From NCBI GenBank assembly GCA_964552235.1, contig CAZKGO010000143.1, forward strand, positions 1 through 10,637: a DNA stretch of 10,637 nucleotides. Direction: 5' to 3'. Numbering within the stretch: position 1 is the first letter of the stretch; every line of letters begins with the position of its first letter. The position numbers and the translations under genes were made by a program. The DNA is from CAVTHK01 sp964552235 (GTDB lineage: Bacteria; Spirochaetota; Spirochaetia; SZUA-6; CAVTHK01). Positions 1-7,636 of this stretch are shown piece by piece. Under the pieces are notes generated by a model, which ran no database searches, was not told the origin of the DNA, and was given only the letters and a program-made list of their open reading frames with translations.

Positions 1-2075
1 GCTTCCACCGCTGCGTAGCGCAGGCGCAGCGGCGTGAGGTAGTTCACGGACACGCAGCTGATCCACGCGAGGGGAACCTCGCGGCGGCCCGACCGAAGCG
101 GCGGATCCTCGTAGAAGAGGCGCAGCCCCGCAGACTCGAAATCGACAAAGGGCGCGGCCAGGGAGCCGGGATCGGCAGCCCATGACTGAGCGGGCGTCCG
201 GACCACGATCTCCCAGCCGGCCTCGGTGCCCAGGTCGTGGTAGAAGCCGCCGGGCCCGGGGTTGGTCCGCTCGACGATCGAGCGGACGGCCTCCCGGCGC
301 GCCGCGCCGTCGGCGGGGAGCGAGCGCACGCGCTCCAGCTCCGCCAGCAGCCAGCGGCGATCGTTGAGCGGCACATCGATGCCGTCCATGAACGCGCCGC
401 GGGCCCAGCCGATGGCCTTGTGGCGCGGCACGGAGGTTTGCCAGCCGATCTCGGCAAAGAGCTCGTCGGCGAGCTGCCAGCAGCGGTCGCGAAGATGGGC
501 CGACGGCTTTTCGGCGTCGCAGGAGCGCAGCAGCGCTTCGGCGCGATCGAGGGCCGCGGCGAGGGCAGCGGGGTCCGCCGGCGCCTTCTCCAGTGTCTCC
601 AGAGCCTGGCGTTCGATCTCACTCTCGTGCAGCAGACGCCTGCGGAGGCAGGCGTCGTAGTAGGCGCGCTGCAGGCCCATCTTGAAGCGGTAGCTGCCCA
701 GCGCCGCGCCGCCGCTGCCCCGCTCCATGGCCCGCCACTGGGCGAGCGTGGTCTCCACGCCCTTGTTGGCGGCGAGCGGTCCGCGCCAGTTGCGCTCGAG
801 GGCGAGCAGGCCCTGAGCGACCCCTTCGGCGAAGTCGGGGCCGACGAACAGGCGGCCGATCTCGCGCAGCGTCTCGATCACGGGCCGATCGGGGTCCCAG
901 TCCTGGTCGAGCCAGACGAGCTTGTTGATGTCGTCGTTGATGCCCTCGGAATAGACCAGGTTGCCGATCACGTGGGGCGCCTGGAGGTTGTGGATGTGCT
1001 TCTCGGCGACCGGGCGAGGGTTGCAGCACTCGCGGCCGAGCGTCAGCGCAAAGGCGAGGTCCCAGCCCTCGACGGGAAACTGGCAGTTGAGACTGTGCGT
1101 GACGTCGGGGTAGTTGCGGATGGGGATGCGCGCGGGAGTGCGCGCCCGCAATTCCTCGAGCGTGCAGGGCACCCAGGGCGCGTAGACGAGGCCGCCGAGC
1201 CACTCGGGCTCCCGCGCCACCTGGGCGTGGAACTCCTCCATCCAGCCCGGGCTCGGCTTGAAGACCTGGGGCGAGATCCAGATCCGGGCCCCCGGGTGAT
1301 GGCGATGCAGGATTTCAGCCACGCGTGCCGACCACGAGAACAACAGCCGCGGCTCCAGATCGCCCGGGTCGCCTCCCGGAATCATCACGTGATCGACGCG
1401 GGGGAGGCGGCCGAGCACCTGGTCGCGCTCGGCCTCTTCGGCGGCCAGCGTCGCGGGGTCGGTGTAGTCCCTCGCCATGTTCGGGTACCAGACCCACACG
1501 TCCAGGCCGTAGGAGTCAATGACCCGCGACAGCCGCGCCATCATCTCCAGAGGCGGGACCTTGAAGTGCGGGCTGTCGAGATCGTCGTCGGTGCGCGGCG
1601 GAAGGATCTCGATGGCGTTGGCTCCGAACAGCGCCAGCTCCCGAATGTACTGGTCGAATTGCTCGGGGCTCCACGCATCGTAGGCGTTGGGCTTGGGCCT
1701 GTAGCCGAGCTGAGCCCCGCGCAGGCGCATGCGGGGCGCGCTGGCGATCTCCAGGACCGGCGCTTCGATCGAGCCGGGCCGCAGCTCCATGCCCCGCAGG
1801 AGGCGGCCGACGCCGTAGAGCAGGCCGCGGGCGTCGGCGCCGGTCACCTGCACGAGGCGGTCGCGCGCCTGGACGCGATAGCCCTCGGGGGCGAGCGCCG
1901 GCGCGCCGGTGCGCAAGACGATGGCCGCACCGCCGGCGGCGGCCCTGCGCTCCCGCACCTCGAGCCTGACGCCCGTGCGCCGCTCGATCTCCTCGGCCAG
2001 GACCGCGGCTGCCTTTCGCTCGACGGCGCCTGCGTCCGGTGCCAGCGAGATGACGGTCGTTTCGGGCAGTCGCAT
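1..2075 (-). CDS. Glycoside-hydrolase-like protein (GH20/GH67-like N-domain plus barrel), C-terminus cut by window edge
   Basis: An open frame of 691 codons runs from ATG at 2075 to the left edge without a stop, so the C-terminus is missing. The first ~110 residues look like the small alpha/beta domain that precedes the barrel in GH20 hexosaminidases and GH67 alpha-glucuronidases, including GADARGLLYGVGRL at 79-92. A TIM-barrel-like part follows, with strands near 117-125 (RLRGAQLGY), 153-158 (NAIEIL) and ~185 (LDVWVWYPN). GGDPGD at 234-239 and YSEGINDD at 375-382 are acidic loops; D236 and E377 are candidate catalytic residues by position only. The last ~60 residues look like a beta-rich domain. 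No signal peptide is present, so it should act in the cytoplasm. Its ATG overlaps the TGA of the FAD oxidoreductase gene (TGATG), which suggests coupled translation. The family is a structural guess; substrate and even hydrolytic activity are unproven. Confidence 0.62.
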   Translation of the reverse strand, partial: MRLPETTVISLAPDAGAVERKAAAVLAEEIERRTGVRLEVRERRAAAGGAAIVLRTGAPALAPEGYRVQARDRLVQVTGADARGLLYGVGRLLRGMELRPGSIEAPVLEIASAPRMRLRGAQLGYRPKPNAYDAWSPEQFDQYIRELALFGANAIEILPPRTDDDLDSPHFKVPPLEMMARLSRVIDSYGLDVWVWYPNMARDYTDPATLAAEEAERDQVLGRLPRVDHVMIPGGDPGDLEPRLLFSWSARVAEILHRHHPGARIWISPQVFKPSPGWMEEFHAQVAREPEWLGGLVYAPWVPCTLEELRARTPARIPIRNYPDVTHSLNCQFPVEGWDLAFALTLGRECCNPRPVAEKHIHNLQAPHVIGNLVYSEGINDDINKLVWLDQDWDPDRPVIETLREIGRLFVGPDFAEGVAQGLLALERNWRGPLAANKGVETTLAQWRAMERGSGGAALGSYRFKMGLQRAYYDACLRRRLLHESEIERQALETLEKAPADPAALAAALDRAEALLRSCDAEKPSAHLRDRCWQLADELFAEIGWQTSVPRHKAIGWARGAFMDGIDVPLNDRRWLLAELERVRSLPADGAARREAVRSIVERTNPGPGGFYHDLGTEAGWEIVVRTPAQSWAADPGSLAAPFVDFESAGLRLFYEDPPLRSGRREVPLAWISCVSVNYLTPLRLRYAAVE

Positions 2076-3436
2076 CACGTCCGTTCGGGCCCCCTGCTCC
2101 GCCACAGCTCGTCGTAGTCCGGGCCGTCGTCGAGATAACCGAGCCTCGCGCGCAGCGCCGCGCCGTCGAGCTCGGCCGGGGCGCATCGCCGCCGCAGCGC
2201 CTCCGCTGCCGCCAGGCCGGCGGCCTCGCCGGTGGCGGTCATCGTGGCCATCACCCGCACTGCCGCCGAGCCCTCGTGCGTCGCGCTGAGAGCCCGGCAG
2301 GGCACCAGCAGGTTCTCGACGCCCTCCGGCAGCAGAGAGCGGTAGGGGATCTCGTACCAGTCGCCCTTGGGGGGCGCATAGGTTTCCATGTGCGCGCCGA
2401 GGCTGCCCTTCTTCTCGTGGTCGAAGCCGCTTCCGGTGGGCGAATGGATGTCGATGAAGTAGCAGCTGCGGGCGATCCCGTCGGCTGCCTTGCGCCCCGC
2501 AGCGATGTCCTCGCGGCTCATCGTGTAGCCGCCGCGGATGTGGCGGGTCTCGCGCACGCCCACGTGGCAGGCGACCTTTTCCAGCCAAGCGTCACGGAAG
2601 TACGGCACCTCGCGCACGAGCCAGTCGGCGAGCACGAACGCCTGGCGCCGGCCCTCGATCTCCGCGCGCGTGAGGTCCGCGGACTGCAGGCCGTTCACGC
2701 GGTTGACGCGCGTCATGTTGAAGTGCAGCACGCCGGCTCTCGGGTAGTCGTAGAAGTGGACCCACTCGCGGTGCGGGAACTCCAGGCGTCCCGCGGCCCG
2801 CGCCTCCTGGAAGTAGGGCTCGACCAGCGCGCGGGCCTCGCGGTTGTTCTGCCGCTTCTGCATCTCGCGCTTGTCCACGCCGGCCATGCGGAAGCTCATG
2901 GTCATCGCCTGGGTCAGGCCGTCGGCCGGCCTGCCCACCGAGAACGGACAGCCGGCGGCCGCTGCCACGTCGCCGTCGCCGGTGGCGTCGACGAACACGG
3001 CGCCTTGGACCTTCCTCTCGCCCTCCTTGGCCCGCACGTCCAGGGCCTCGATGCGGCCCGAACGCACGCGCACGCCCGCCACGTACGCGTGCAGCTGCAC
3101 CTCGACTCCCGCTTCCGCGAGCATCCGGTCATAGACCAGTTTGAGGCGCTCCTCGTCGAAGGCCGAAGGTGTGAAGGGCGACCCGTAGGCGCCGGCGTCG
3201 GCCAGCGCCGAGGCGATCTCCTTGAACAGGCCGCCGGTGAGCGAGCCGAACCTGCCGGTTTCGGGGCTGGTGTAGGCGTGGCCGGCGAACGGGTTCACGA
3301 GAGCGGCGGTCGCCATGCCCCCCGCGAACCCGTATCGCTCGACGAGCGTCACCGGGGCGCCGGCGCGCGCCGCGGCTACGGCCGCGGCCACGCCCGATGG
3401 ACCGGCGCCGCAGACCACGACGCGATCCGCAGCCAT
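2075..3436 (-). CDS. FAD-dependent oxidoreductase (FAD_oxidored family)
   Basis: A 453-residue flavoprotein. The N-terminal Rossmann motif is GAGPSG at 10-15, with E33 at the end of the second strand, placed to hold the FAD ribose. A second FAD contact, VDATGDGD, lies at 149-156. Near residues 380-420 is the usual C-terminal flavin segment (LVPCRALSATHEGSAAVR). This layout fits the FAD_oxidored group (PF12831), often found beside polysaccharide-use genes and sometimes labelled 'xanthan lyase' without proof. There is no signal peptide, so it is probably cytoplasmic. GAGGGG at 3441-3446 lies 4 bases before the ATG and supports the start. The gene is 12 bases after the sugar-binding protein gene and shares its stop with the start of the hydrolase-like gene, so it probably acts on the imported sugar or on a product of it. 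The substrate cannot be read from sequence. Confidence 0.85.
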   Translation of the reverse strand: MAADRVVVCGAGPSGVAAAVAAARAGAPVTLVERYGFAGGMATAALVNPFAGHAYTSPETGRFGSLTGGLFKEIASALADAGAYGSPFTPSAFDEERLKLVYDRMLAEAGVEVQLHAYVAGVRVRSGRIEALDVRAKEGERKVQGAVFVDATGDGDVAAAAGCPFSVGRPADGLTQAMTMSFRMAGVDKREMQKRQNNREARALVEPYFQEARAAGRLEFPHREWVHFYDYPRAGVLHFNMTRVNRVNGLQSADLTRAEIEGRRQAFVLADWLVREVPYFRDAWLEKVACHVGVRETRHIRGGYTMSREDIAAGRKAADGIARSCYFIDIHSPTGSGFDHEKKGSLGAHMETYAPPKGDWYEIPYRSLLPEGVENLLVPCRALSATHEGSAAVRVMATMTATGEAAGLAAAEALRRRCAPAELDGAALRARLGYLDDGPDYDELWRSRGPERT

Positions 3437-3448
3437 GACGCCCCTCGC

Positions 3449-5026
3449 CTACCGGGTCCGTGCCAGGGCGGCGTTGTAGATCGCCTCGATCTCCAGCGCA
3501 CCCGCCTTGACGAGCTCCTGGCGGAAGCTCTCCCACTCGCTCATGGGCCGCTCGCCCGTGATGAACCGATCGACGCCCTTGGAGAACACCAGGTCCAGGG
3601 CCGGGAGGAGCTTCTTGAGCGAGGCCGCTTCCGCCTCGGTGAACGGCGGATCGTTGATCTGGTAGTGGACCAGGCCCTTCGCCGTCATTTCGTCCACGCG
3701 GCGACCGACGGCGAGGATGTCCGGCTGCGACAGCTGCGCCATGGGTCCGTCGTGCACGTAGACCGCGAAGGCCTGGATGCCCGTTCCGACGAACGACTGG
3801 ATGGCGTTGATCTGGTCGGGCCGTCCGGCGAACCTGTCGATGATCTCCTTTCTGGTCGCCGGCTTGCCGTCGACGAGGTCGTAGGTCTCGCCGAGGACGC
3901 CCCAGTTGGTGACTGTGGCGCCCTCTTCGGAATACATCCAGTTGTAGAGCCGCAGCGCGGCGGCGCGTTTCTTCTCGTCGAGCTTGGAGCTCAGCGCGTA
4001 GATGATGCGGATCGGGTCGCGCTGGCTGCGGTAGCCCCTGGCCACCCCGTCCTGATTCTTCGGCGGGTCGAGGAGGGCGAATCGGGCCGTCGGATCGGTC
4101 TTCTGAACGCCGGGGTTGTAGACGCGGCCGATAAAGGTGGTGTTGTCCCAGATGAGCGTCGCCTTGCCGGTGGTGAGCTTCTGGATCATCTGGTCGTACT
4201 TGTTGATCGCGTAGTCCCTGTCGAGGCAGCCGGCGGCGTACAGCTGGTTCATGTACGAAACGACGCGGGCAAAGGTCGGGTCGGCAGGTCCGCAGACGAA
4301 CCGGTTCTTGGTCGGCTCGAAGTACGTGGGGCTGTTGGACGACGTTCCCGGGAATCCGCCGGAGCCGAACGAGTAGGCCCACTCGCCGAGAATGTACTTG
4401 GTGCCGTTGCGGGCCGTGACTCCGATCGTGTCGGGGTAGGCCGCCTTGATCTTTTTCAGCGCATCCAGCAGAGCCTCAAAAGTGGTCGGGACGGGGACCT
4501 TGAGCTTTTCCAGCAGGTCGACGCGCATCGCCGGCAGGTAGCCGAAGCCCACGCGCCACCAGTTGATCATGGGGAAACCGTAGAGCTTGCCGTCGACCTT
4601 GATGTTGTTGATGTCGGGCCGTTCGGCGACCAGCTTGTAGAAGTCCGGCAGCTGCTGCTGGTAGTCCGAGACGGCGATGAACACGCCCGAGCGGGCGAAC
4701 TGCTGCAGGTCGGCGGCATCGACGTAGATGATGTCGGGGATCTGGTTGGTCGCCAGCAGGGTCTTTTTCTTCTCGGCGTATCCGGCGTCGGCCACCGCCT
4801 CGATCTTGAGGATGATGCCGAGGCGCTTTTCGATCTCCTTGACCACCGGCGAGTCCACCCGCAGCGGCTGCGCCGCGGGCTCGCCCCGCATCAGCGTGAG
4901 CGTCACCGGCTCGGCGGGTCGGGCCGCGCCCGCCGCTCCTTCGGCGGCCGGGCTGGCGAATGCAGCCGGCAGAGCCAGTCCGAGCGCCAGTGCCGGGAGC
5001 ACTGCCTTGATGATTCGAGCGTTCAT
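3449..5026 (-). CDS. Extracellular sugar-binding protein of a CUT1/LplA-type ABC transporter
   Basis: A 525-residue solute-binding protein, the usual length for the LplA-like (aldouronate/oligosaccharide) group. Residues 1-24 form a Sec signal: N-terminal Arg and Lys, a hydrophobic Leu/Ala core, and a likely cut after AFA-24. No cysteine follows, so it is predicted to be soluble in the periplasm and not lipid-anchored. An Ala/Pro/Gly-rich linker runs to about residue 40, then the mature fold starts (VTLTLMRGE). The segment LLATNQIPDIIYVDAADLQQ (about residues 90-109) is typical of family 1 binding proteins. The N-terminal lobe is rich in Trp and Tyr (GFPMINWWRVGFGY), as expected for a sugar site. 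The gene follows two permease genes and has a very strong ribosome binding site at 5032-5040, fitting the excess of binding protein over membrane subunits. The exact sugar is unknown. Confidence 0.9.
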   Translation of the reverse strand: MNARIIKAVLPALALGLALPAAFASPAAEGAAGAARPAEPVTLTLMRGEPAAQPLRVDSPVVKEIEKRLGIILKIEAVADAGYAEKKKTLLATNQIPDIIYVDAADLQQFARSGVFIAVSDYQQQLPDFYKLVAERPDINNIKVDGKLYGFPMINWWRVGFGYLPAMRVDLLEKLKVPVPTTFEALLDALKKIKAAYPDTIGVTARNGTKYILGEWAYSFGSGGFPGTSSNSPTYFEPTKNRFVCGPADPTFARVVSYMNQLYAAGCLDRDYAINKYDQMIQKLTTGKATLIWDNTTFIGRVYNPGVQKTDPTARFALLDPPKNQDGVARGYRSQRDPIRIIYALSSKLDEKKRAAALRLYNWMYSEEGATVTNWGVLGETYDLVDGKPATRKEIIDRFAGRPDQINAIQSFVGTGIQAFAVYVHDGPMAQLSQPDILAVGRRVDEMTAKGLVHYQINDPPFTEAEAASLKKLLPALDLVFSKGVDRFITGERPMSEWESFRQELVKAGALEIEAIYNAALARTR

Positions 5027-5031
5027 AGATG

Positions 5032-5040
5032 CCTCCTCCT
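5032..5040 (-). promoter_or_regulatory. Strong Shine-Dalgarno of the sugar-binding protein gene
   Basis: On the minus strand this reads AGGAGGAGG, 5 bases before the ATG at 5026. Its first A is the last base of the TGA stop of the upstream permease gene. It is the best match to the anti-SD sequence among the genes of this operon and fixes the start. It probably raises output of the binding protein relative to the permeases. Confidence 0.75.
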
Positions 5041-5921
5041 CAGCCTTTCAGGGAGCCCACGAGCATCCCTTTCACGAAGTACTTCTGGATGAACGGGTAG
5101 ACCGTGATGATCGGGGCCACGGTGATGAAGATCACCGCGTATTTCACGTTCAGCCCGGTGATGATGATGCTGGTCTCACCGGAGAGCATCTCCGTCTGCT
5201 CGGCCATCGAGCTGGACACGACGATGTTGCGCATGATGAGCTGCATCGGGTAGCTCGCCTTGCGGTTGAGGTACAGCAGCGCCGGGAAGAAGCTGTTCCA
5301 GTGCCACACCGCGTAGAAGAGCACCATCGTGGCCACGACGGGAGTGGAGATCGGCAGCACGATCCGCGCAAAGACCGCGAGGTCGTTGGCGCCGTCGATG
5401 TGCGCGCTCTCGTGCAGCTCGTTGGGGATCTGCTGAAAGAACGTGCGCATCACCACCATGTACCAGGCATTGATGGCCGGCGGCAGCACGATCGCCCACA
5501 GCGTGTCGATCAGGCCGAGGCGGTGGATCACCATGTAGCTCGGGATGATGCCGCCCTCGAAGAACATAGTGAAGATGATCAGCCGCGCGTACAGCGGCCT
5601 TCCGTAGAAGCCCTGGCGCGACAGCGGGTAGGCGCACAGCGCGGTCAGGGCCACGGCGATCGCCGTCCCGAGCGACGTGTAGACGATCGTGTTCATGTAG
5701 CTGCCCAGGATCGAGGGGTCACGCAGCACCACTTTGTAAGTTTCGAGGTTGGCGTTGATCGGCAGCCATGACACGGCGCCTCGCATCACCGAAAGCCCGT
5801 CGCTCACCGAGACGATCAGCATGTAGTACAGCGGATAGAGGATCGCGAAGCAGAGGGCGAGCAGGACCGCGTGGATCAGCACGTCAAAGGCAATCTCGGC
5901 CGGGCTCCTCCGCATTCGCAT
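5040..5921 (-). CDS. Carbohydrate ABC transporter permease, LplC/YtcP type
   Basis: Inner-membrane subunit of the sugar importer, 293 residues from the ATG at 5921. Six hydrophobic segments are visible, the first at about 12-40 (ALCFAILYPLYYMLIVSVSD). The EAA loop that docks the ATPase lies at about 168-195 (ELHESAHIDGAND, then LPISTP). The C-terminus, PFIQKYFVKGMLVGSLKG, is a hallmark of this group. Start choice: two GTG codons at 5936 and 5933 would give 4-5 extra residues and a 7-base overlap with the upstream permease gene, but no SD precedes them. The ATG at 5921 has GTGAGG 7 bases upstream, and I prefer it. Another ATG at 5915 is possible. The gene lies between the LplB-type permease and binding-protein genes and should form a heterodimer with the former. 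Confidence 0.92.
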   Translation of the reverse strand: MRMRRSPAEIAFDVLIHAVLLALCFAILYPLYYMLIVSVSDGLSVMRGAVSWLPINANLETYKVVLRDPSILGSYMNTIVYTSLGTAIAVALTALCAYPLSRQGFYGRPLYARLIIFTMFFEGGIIPSYMVIHRLGLIDTLWAIVLPPAINAWYMVVMRTFFQQIPNELHESAHIDGANDLAVFARIVLPISTPVVATMVLFYAVWHWNSFFPALLYLNRKASYPMQLIMRNIVVSSSMAEQTEMLSGETSIIITGLNVKYAVIFITVAPIITVYPFIQKYFVKGMLVGSLKG

Positions 5922-5929
5922 CGCCGGCC

Positions 5930-6886
5930 TCACCACAGGCTCGTGGCGCCGATCCGGCGCGCCACCGAGTTGGCCGAAACGATGAGCGTGAAGGCCACAA
6001 GCGACTGGAACAGGCCCACGGCCGTCCCGTAGCTGAAGTCGGCGCCGAGCAGGCCCCTTCGGTAGACGTAGGTCTGGATCACGTCCGCGGTGTCGTAGAG
6101 CGCTCCGTTATAGAGCAGCAGCACCTTTTCGAAGCCCACGTTCATGATGTGCCCGAGGGTCAGCAGAAAGATGATCGACACCACCGGCGCGATGCCCGGC
6201 AGCGTGATGTGCCGCGTCTGCTGCAGTCGGTTGGCTCCGTCGAGCACCGCCGCCTCGTAGAGGGCGGGGTCGATGCCGGTCAGGGCCGCCAGGTAGATGA
6301 TGGCGCCCCACCCGACCCGCTGCCATATGTCGGACACCACGTAGATCGGCCGGAACCACTCCGGACGCGTGAGGAACTGGATGCGCTCTAGCCCCAGGCG
6401 CGCGAGCACCTGGTTGACGAGGCCTTCGCTGGCCACGAAGTTCACCACCATCCCCGCCACGACGACGGTCGAAAGGAAATGGGGAAGGTAGCTCACGGTC
6501 TGCACGAACTTCTTGAAGGCGACGCCGCGCACCTCGTTAAGCAGCAGGGCGAGGGCGATCGGCATCGGGAAGTAGAACACGATCACGTATACGTTCAGCA
6601 GGATCGTGTTGCGTACCGTGACCCAGAACCACTCCTCGGTGAGGAACTCGCGGAAGTACTTGAAGCCCGCCCACGGGCTGCCGAACACGCCCTTGACGAT
6701 GTTGTAGTCCTGGAACGCGATCGCCAGCCCGAACATCGGGCCGTACTTGAAGACGAGAAAGTACAGCAGCGGAAGGGCGAACATGGCGGTGAGATAGCGG
6801 CTTTCCTTGAAGAGGCGCCAGTGCTGTGCGAGCAGTCCATGTCGCCCGTGACCGCCGGACTCCCGCCGCTTGACCGTCGAGTTCAT
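5930..6886 (-). CDS. Carbohydrate ABC transporter permease, LplB type
   Basis: The other membrane subunit of the importer, 318 residues from ATG at 6886. After a short basic N-terminus come about six membrane segments, beginning with LTAMFALPLLYFLVFKYGPM (about 32-51), a pattern typical of LplB/YteP proteins, followed by IAFQDYN. The EAA loop is at about 210-234 (YEAAVLDGANRLQQ, then ITLPGI). An upstream GTG at 6940 would add 18 residues, but these are not hydrophobic or family-like and would overlap the candidate promoter at 6897-6925, so I reject it. Neither start has a clear SD; the predicted transcript start is only about 4 bases before the ATG, so translation may be leaderless. First gene of the operon. 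No ABC ATPase gene is present in the window; relatives of this system usually share one encoded elsewhere. Confidence 0.92.
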   Translation of the reverse strand: MNSTVKRRESGGHGRHGLLAQHWRLFKESRYLTAMFALPLLYFLVFKYGPMFGLAIAFQDYNIVKGVFGSPWAGFKYFREFLTEEWFWVTVRNTILLNVYVIVFYFPMPIALALLLNEVRGVAFKKFVQTVSYLPHFLSTVVVAGMVVNFVASEGLVNQVLARLGLERIQFLTRPEWFRPIYVVSDIWQRVGWGAIIYLAALTGIDPALYEAAVLDGANRLQQTRHITLPGIAPVVSIIFLLTLGHIMNVGFEKVLLLYNGALYDTADVIQTYVYRRGLLGADFSYGTAVGLFQSLVAFTLIVSANSVARRIGATSLW

Positions 6887-6896
6887 CGGCGCTGTG

Positions 6897-6925
6897 ATGA
6901 TAGAATCCGGGGCGCGATCACGCAA
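6897..6925 (-). promoter_or_regulatory. Candidate sigma-70 promoter of the transport operon
   Basis: On the minus strand, a -35 box TTGCGT (6920-6925) and a -10 box TATCAT (6897-6902) are separated by exactly 17 bases. The -10 matches consensus at five of six positions and the -35 at three. Transcription would start near 6890, just ahead of the ATG at 6886. The weak -35 suggests a need for an activator. Found by eye, not tested. Confidence 0.5.
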
Positions 6926-6935
6926 GATGACAGCG

Positions 6936-6953
6936 GTCACCGTCGTGTGTGAC
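6936..6953. promoter_or_regulatory. Dyad upstream of the transport promoter, possible activator site
   Basis: GTCAC at 6936-6940 and its inverted copy GTGAC at 6949-6953 are separated by 8 bases. The dyad begins 10 bases upstream of the -35 box of the operon promoter, where an activator would bind. The neighbouring NarL-type regulator is the natural candidate. With 5-base arms this could be chance. Confidence 0.3.
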
Positions 6954-6982
6954 TGCAGTACCAGCGTCGCGGCGCGGCACCT

Positions 6983-7636
6983 CTAGCGGCTCGAAGATGT
7001 CCTGACGAGCTGAATCGCGTGCGGGCGGTCGGCAACGCCGAGCTTGGAGTAGATCCGGCTTACGTAGTTGCGCACCGTCTGCTCTCCGATGCCGAGCTTG
7101 TCGGCGATCTCATAGTTGTCGAGGTTCTCCGCCACCAGGGCGAGCACCTGGGCCTCCCGGCGGCTGAGATCGGGAAAGCGCGACAGCAGAAAGTTGACCT
7201 CGGCCACCCTGACCCCGGCGGCGGATGCCCCGCGCTCCCTCGCCGACGGCGAGGGAAGCAGGGCGCCGCTGTGAACGCTCATGATGACGCTCACCAGCTC
7301 CTCGGGACGGATGTTCTTGAGGATGTAGCCGACGGCGCCGTTGGCCAGCGCCTCGCGCACGTACTCGTCGTCGTCGAAAGTCGTCAGCATCAGGACCTTG
7401 ACCCGGGGAAAGCGCCGACAGATCTCCCGGGTCGCGCTCACCCCGTCGAGTCGCGGCATGCGCACGTCCATGAGCACGACATCGGGCTGCTCTTTTGCCG
7501 CCAGATCGATCGCTTCCTGGCCGTCGTAGGCGACGCCGACGACGGCGATCTCGCTCGCGTGTCCCTCGAGCACCACGCGAAGACTGCCCGCGAACAGCAC
7601 CTGGTCGTCGGCAATCAGAACGCGCGCCTTGCTCAT
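6983..7636 (-). CDS. NarL/LuxR-family response regulator
   Basis: A 217-residue DNA-binding response regulator. The receiver domain (about 4-120) has the acidic pair D10/D11, phospho-acceptor D57 (VVLMDVRMPRLDG), T85 and K107, so all phosphorylation residues are present. A linker at about 125-150 leads to a LuxR-type helix-turn-helix at about 154-210 (LSRREAQVLALVAENLDNYE, then GEQTVRNYVSRIYSKL). Its ATG overlaps the stop of the kinase gene by four bases (ATGA), and an AGAAGGA at 7647-7653 may serve as a weak SD inside the kinase gene. It should be phosphorylated by that kinase. The operon immediately downstream encodes a sugar transporter, the likely target; this is inference from position. 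Confidence 0.93.
   Translation of the reverse strand: MSKARVLIADDQVLFAGSLRVVLEGHASEIAVVGVAYDGQEAIDLAAKEQPDVVLMDVRMPRLDGVSATREICRRFPRVKVLMLTTFDDDEYVREALANGAVGYILKNIRPEELVSVIMSVHSGALLPSPSARERGASAAGVRVAEVNFLLSRFPDLSRREAQVLALVAENLDNYEIADKLGIGEQTVRNYVSRIYSKLGVADRPHAIQLVRTSSSR
7236..7256. repeat. Perfect 9-bp inverted repeat inside the response regulator gene
   Basis: TCCCTCGCC at 7236-7244 is exactly repeated in inverse at 7248-7256 with a 3-base loop. It falls in the codons for the linker between receiver and DNA-binding domains, where protein sequence is little constrained. It could form a tight RNA hairpin, but no T-run follows, so a terminator role is unlikely. Confidence 0.45.

Noticed and set aside
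237..2117. Plus-strand open frame of 626 codons
   Set aside because: It is antisense to the hydrolase-like gene, whose frame has clear domain motifs and a start coupled to the upstream gene. The plus frame shows none.
3129..4382. Second minus-strand frame of 417 codons inside the binding-protein and FAD genes
   Set aside because: Very Arg- and Pro-rich, out of frame with two well-supported genes, and crosses their boundary.
2276..5092. Plus-strand open frame of 938 codons opposite the binding-protein and FAD genes
   Set aside because: It spans two convincing minus-strand genes and their boundary, has a composition rich in Arg, Val, His and Asp, and shows no recognisable domain. Long antisense frames are common in GC-rich DNA.
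5768..6952. Plus-strand open frames opposite the two permease genes
   Set aside because: They are mirror frames of the permeases, which have clear membrane segments and EAA loops.
6941..6982. Terminator between the response regulator and permease genes
   Set aside because: Only the short GTCAC/GTGAC dyad is present and no T-run follows it, so read-through from the two-component genes cannot be excluded.
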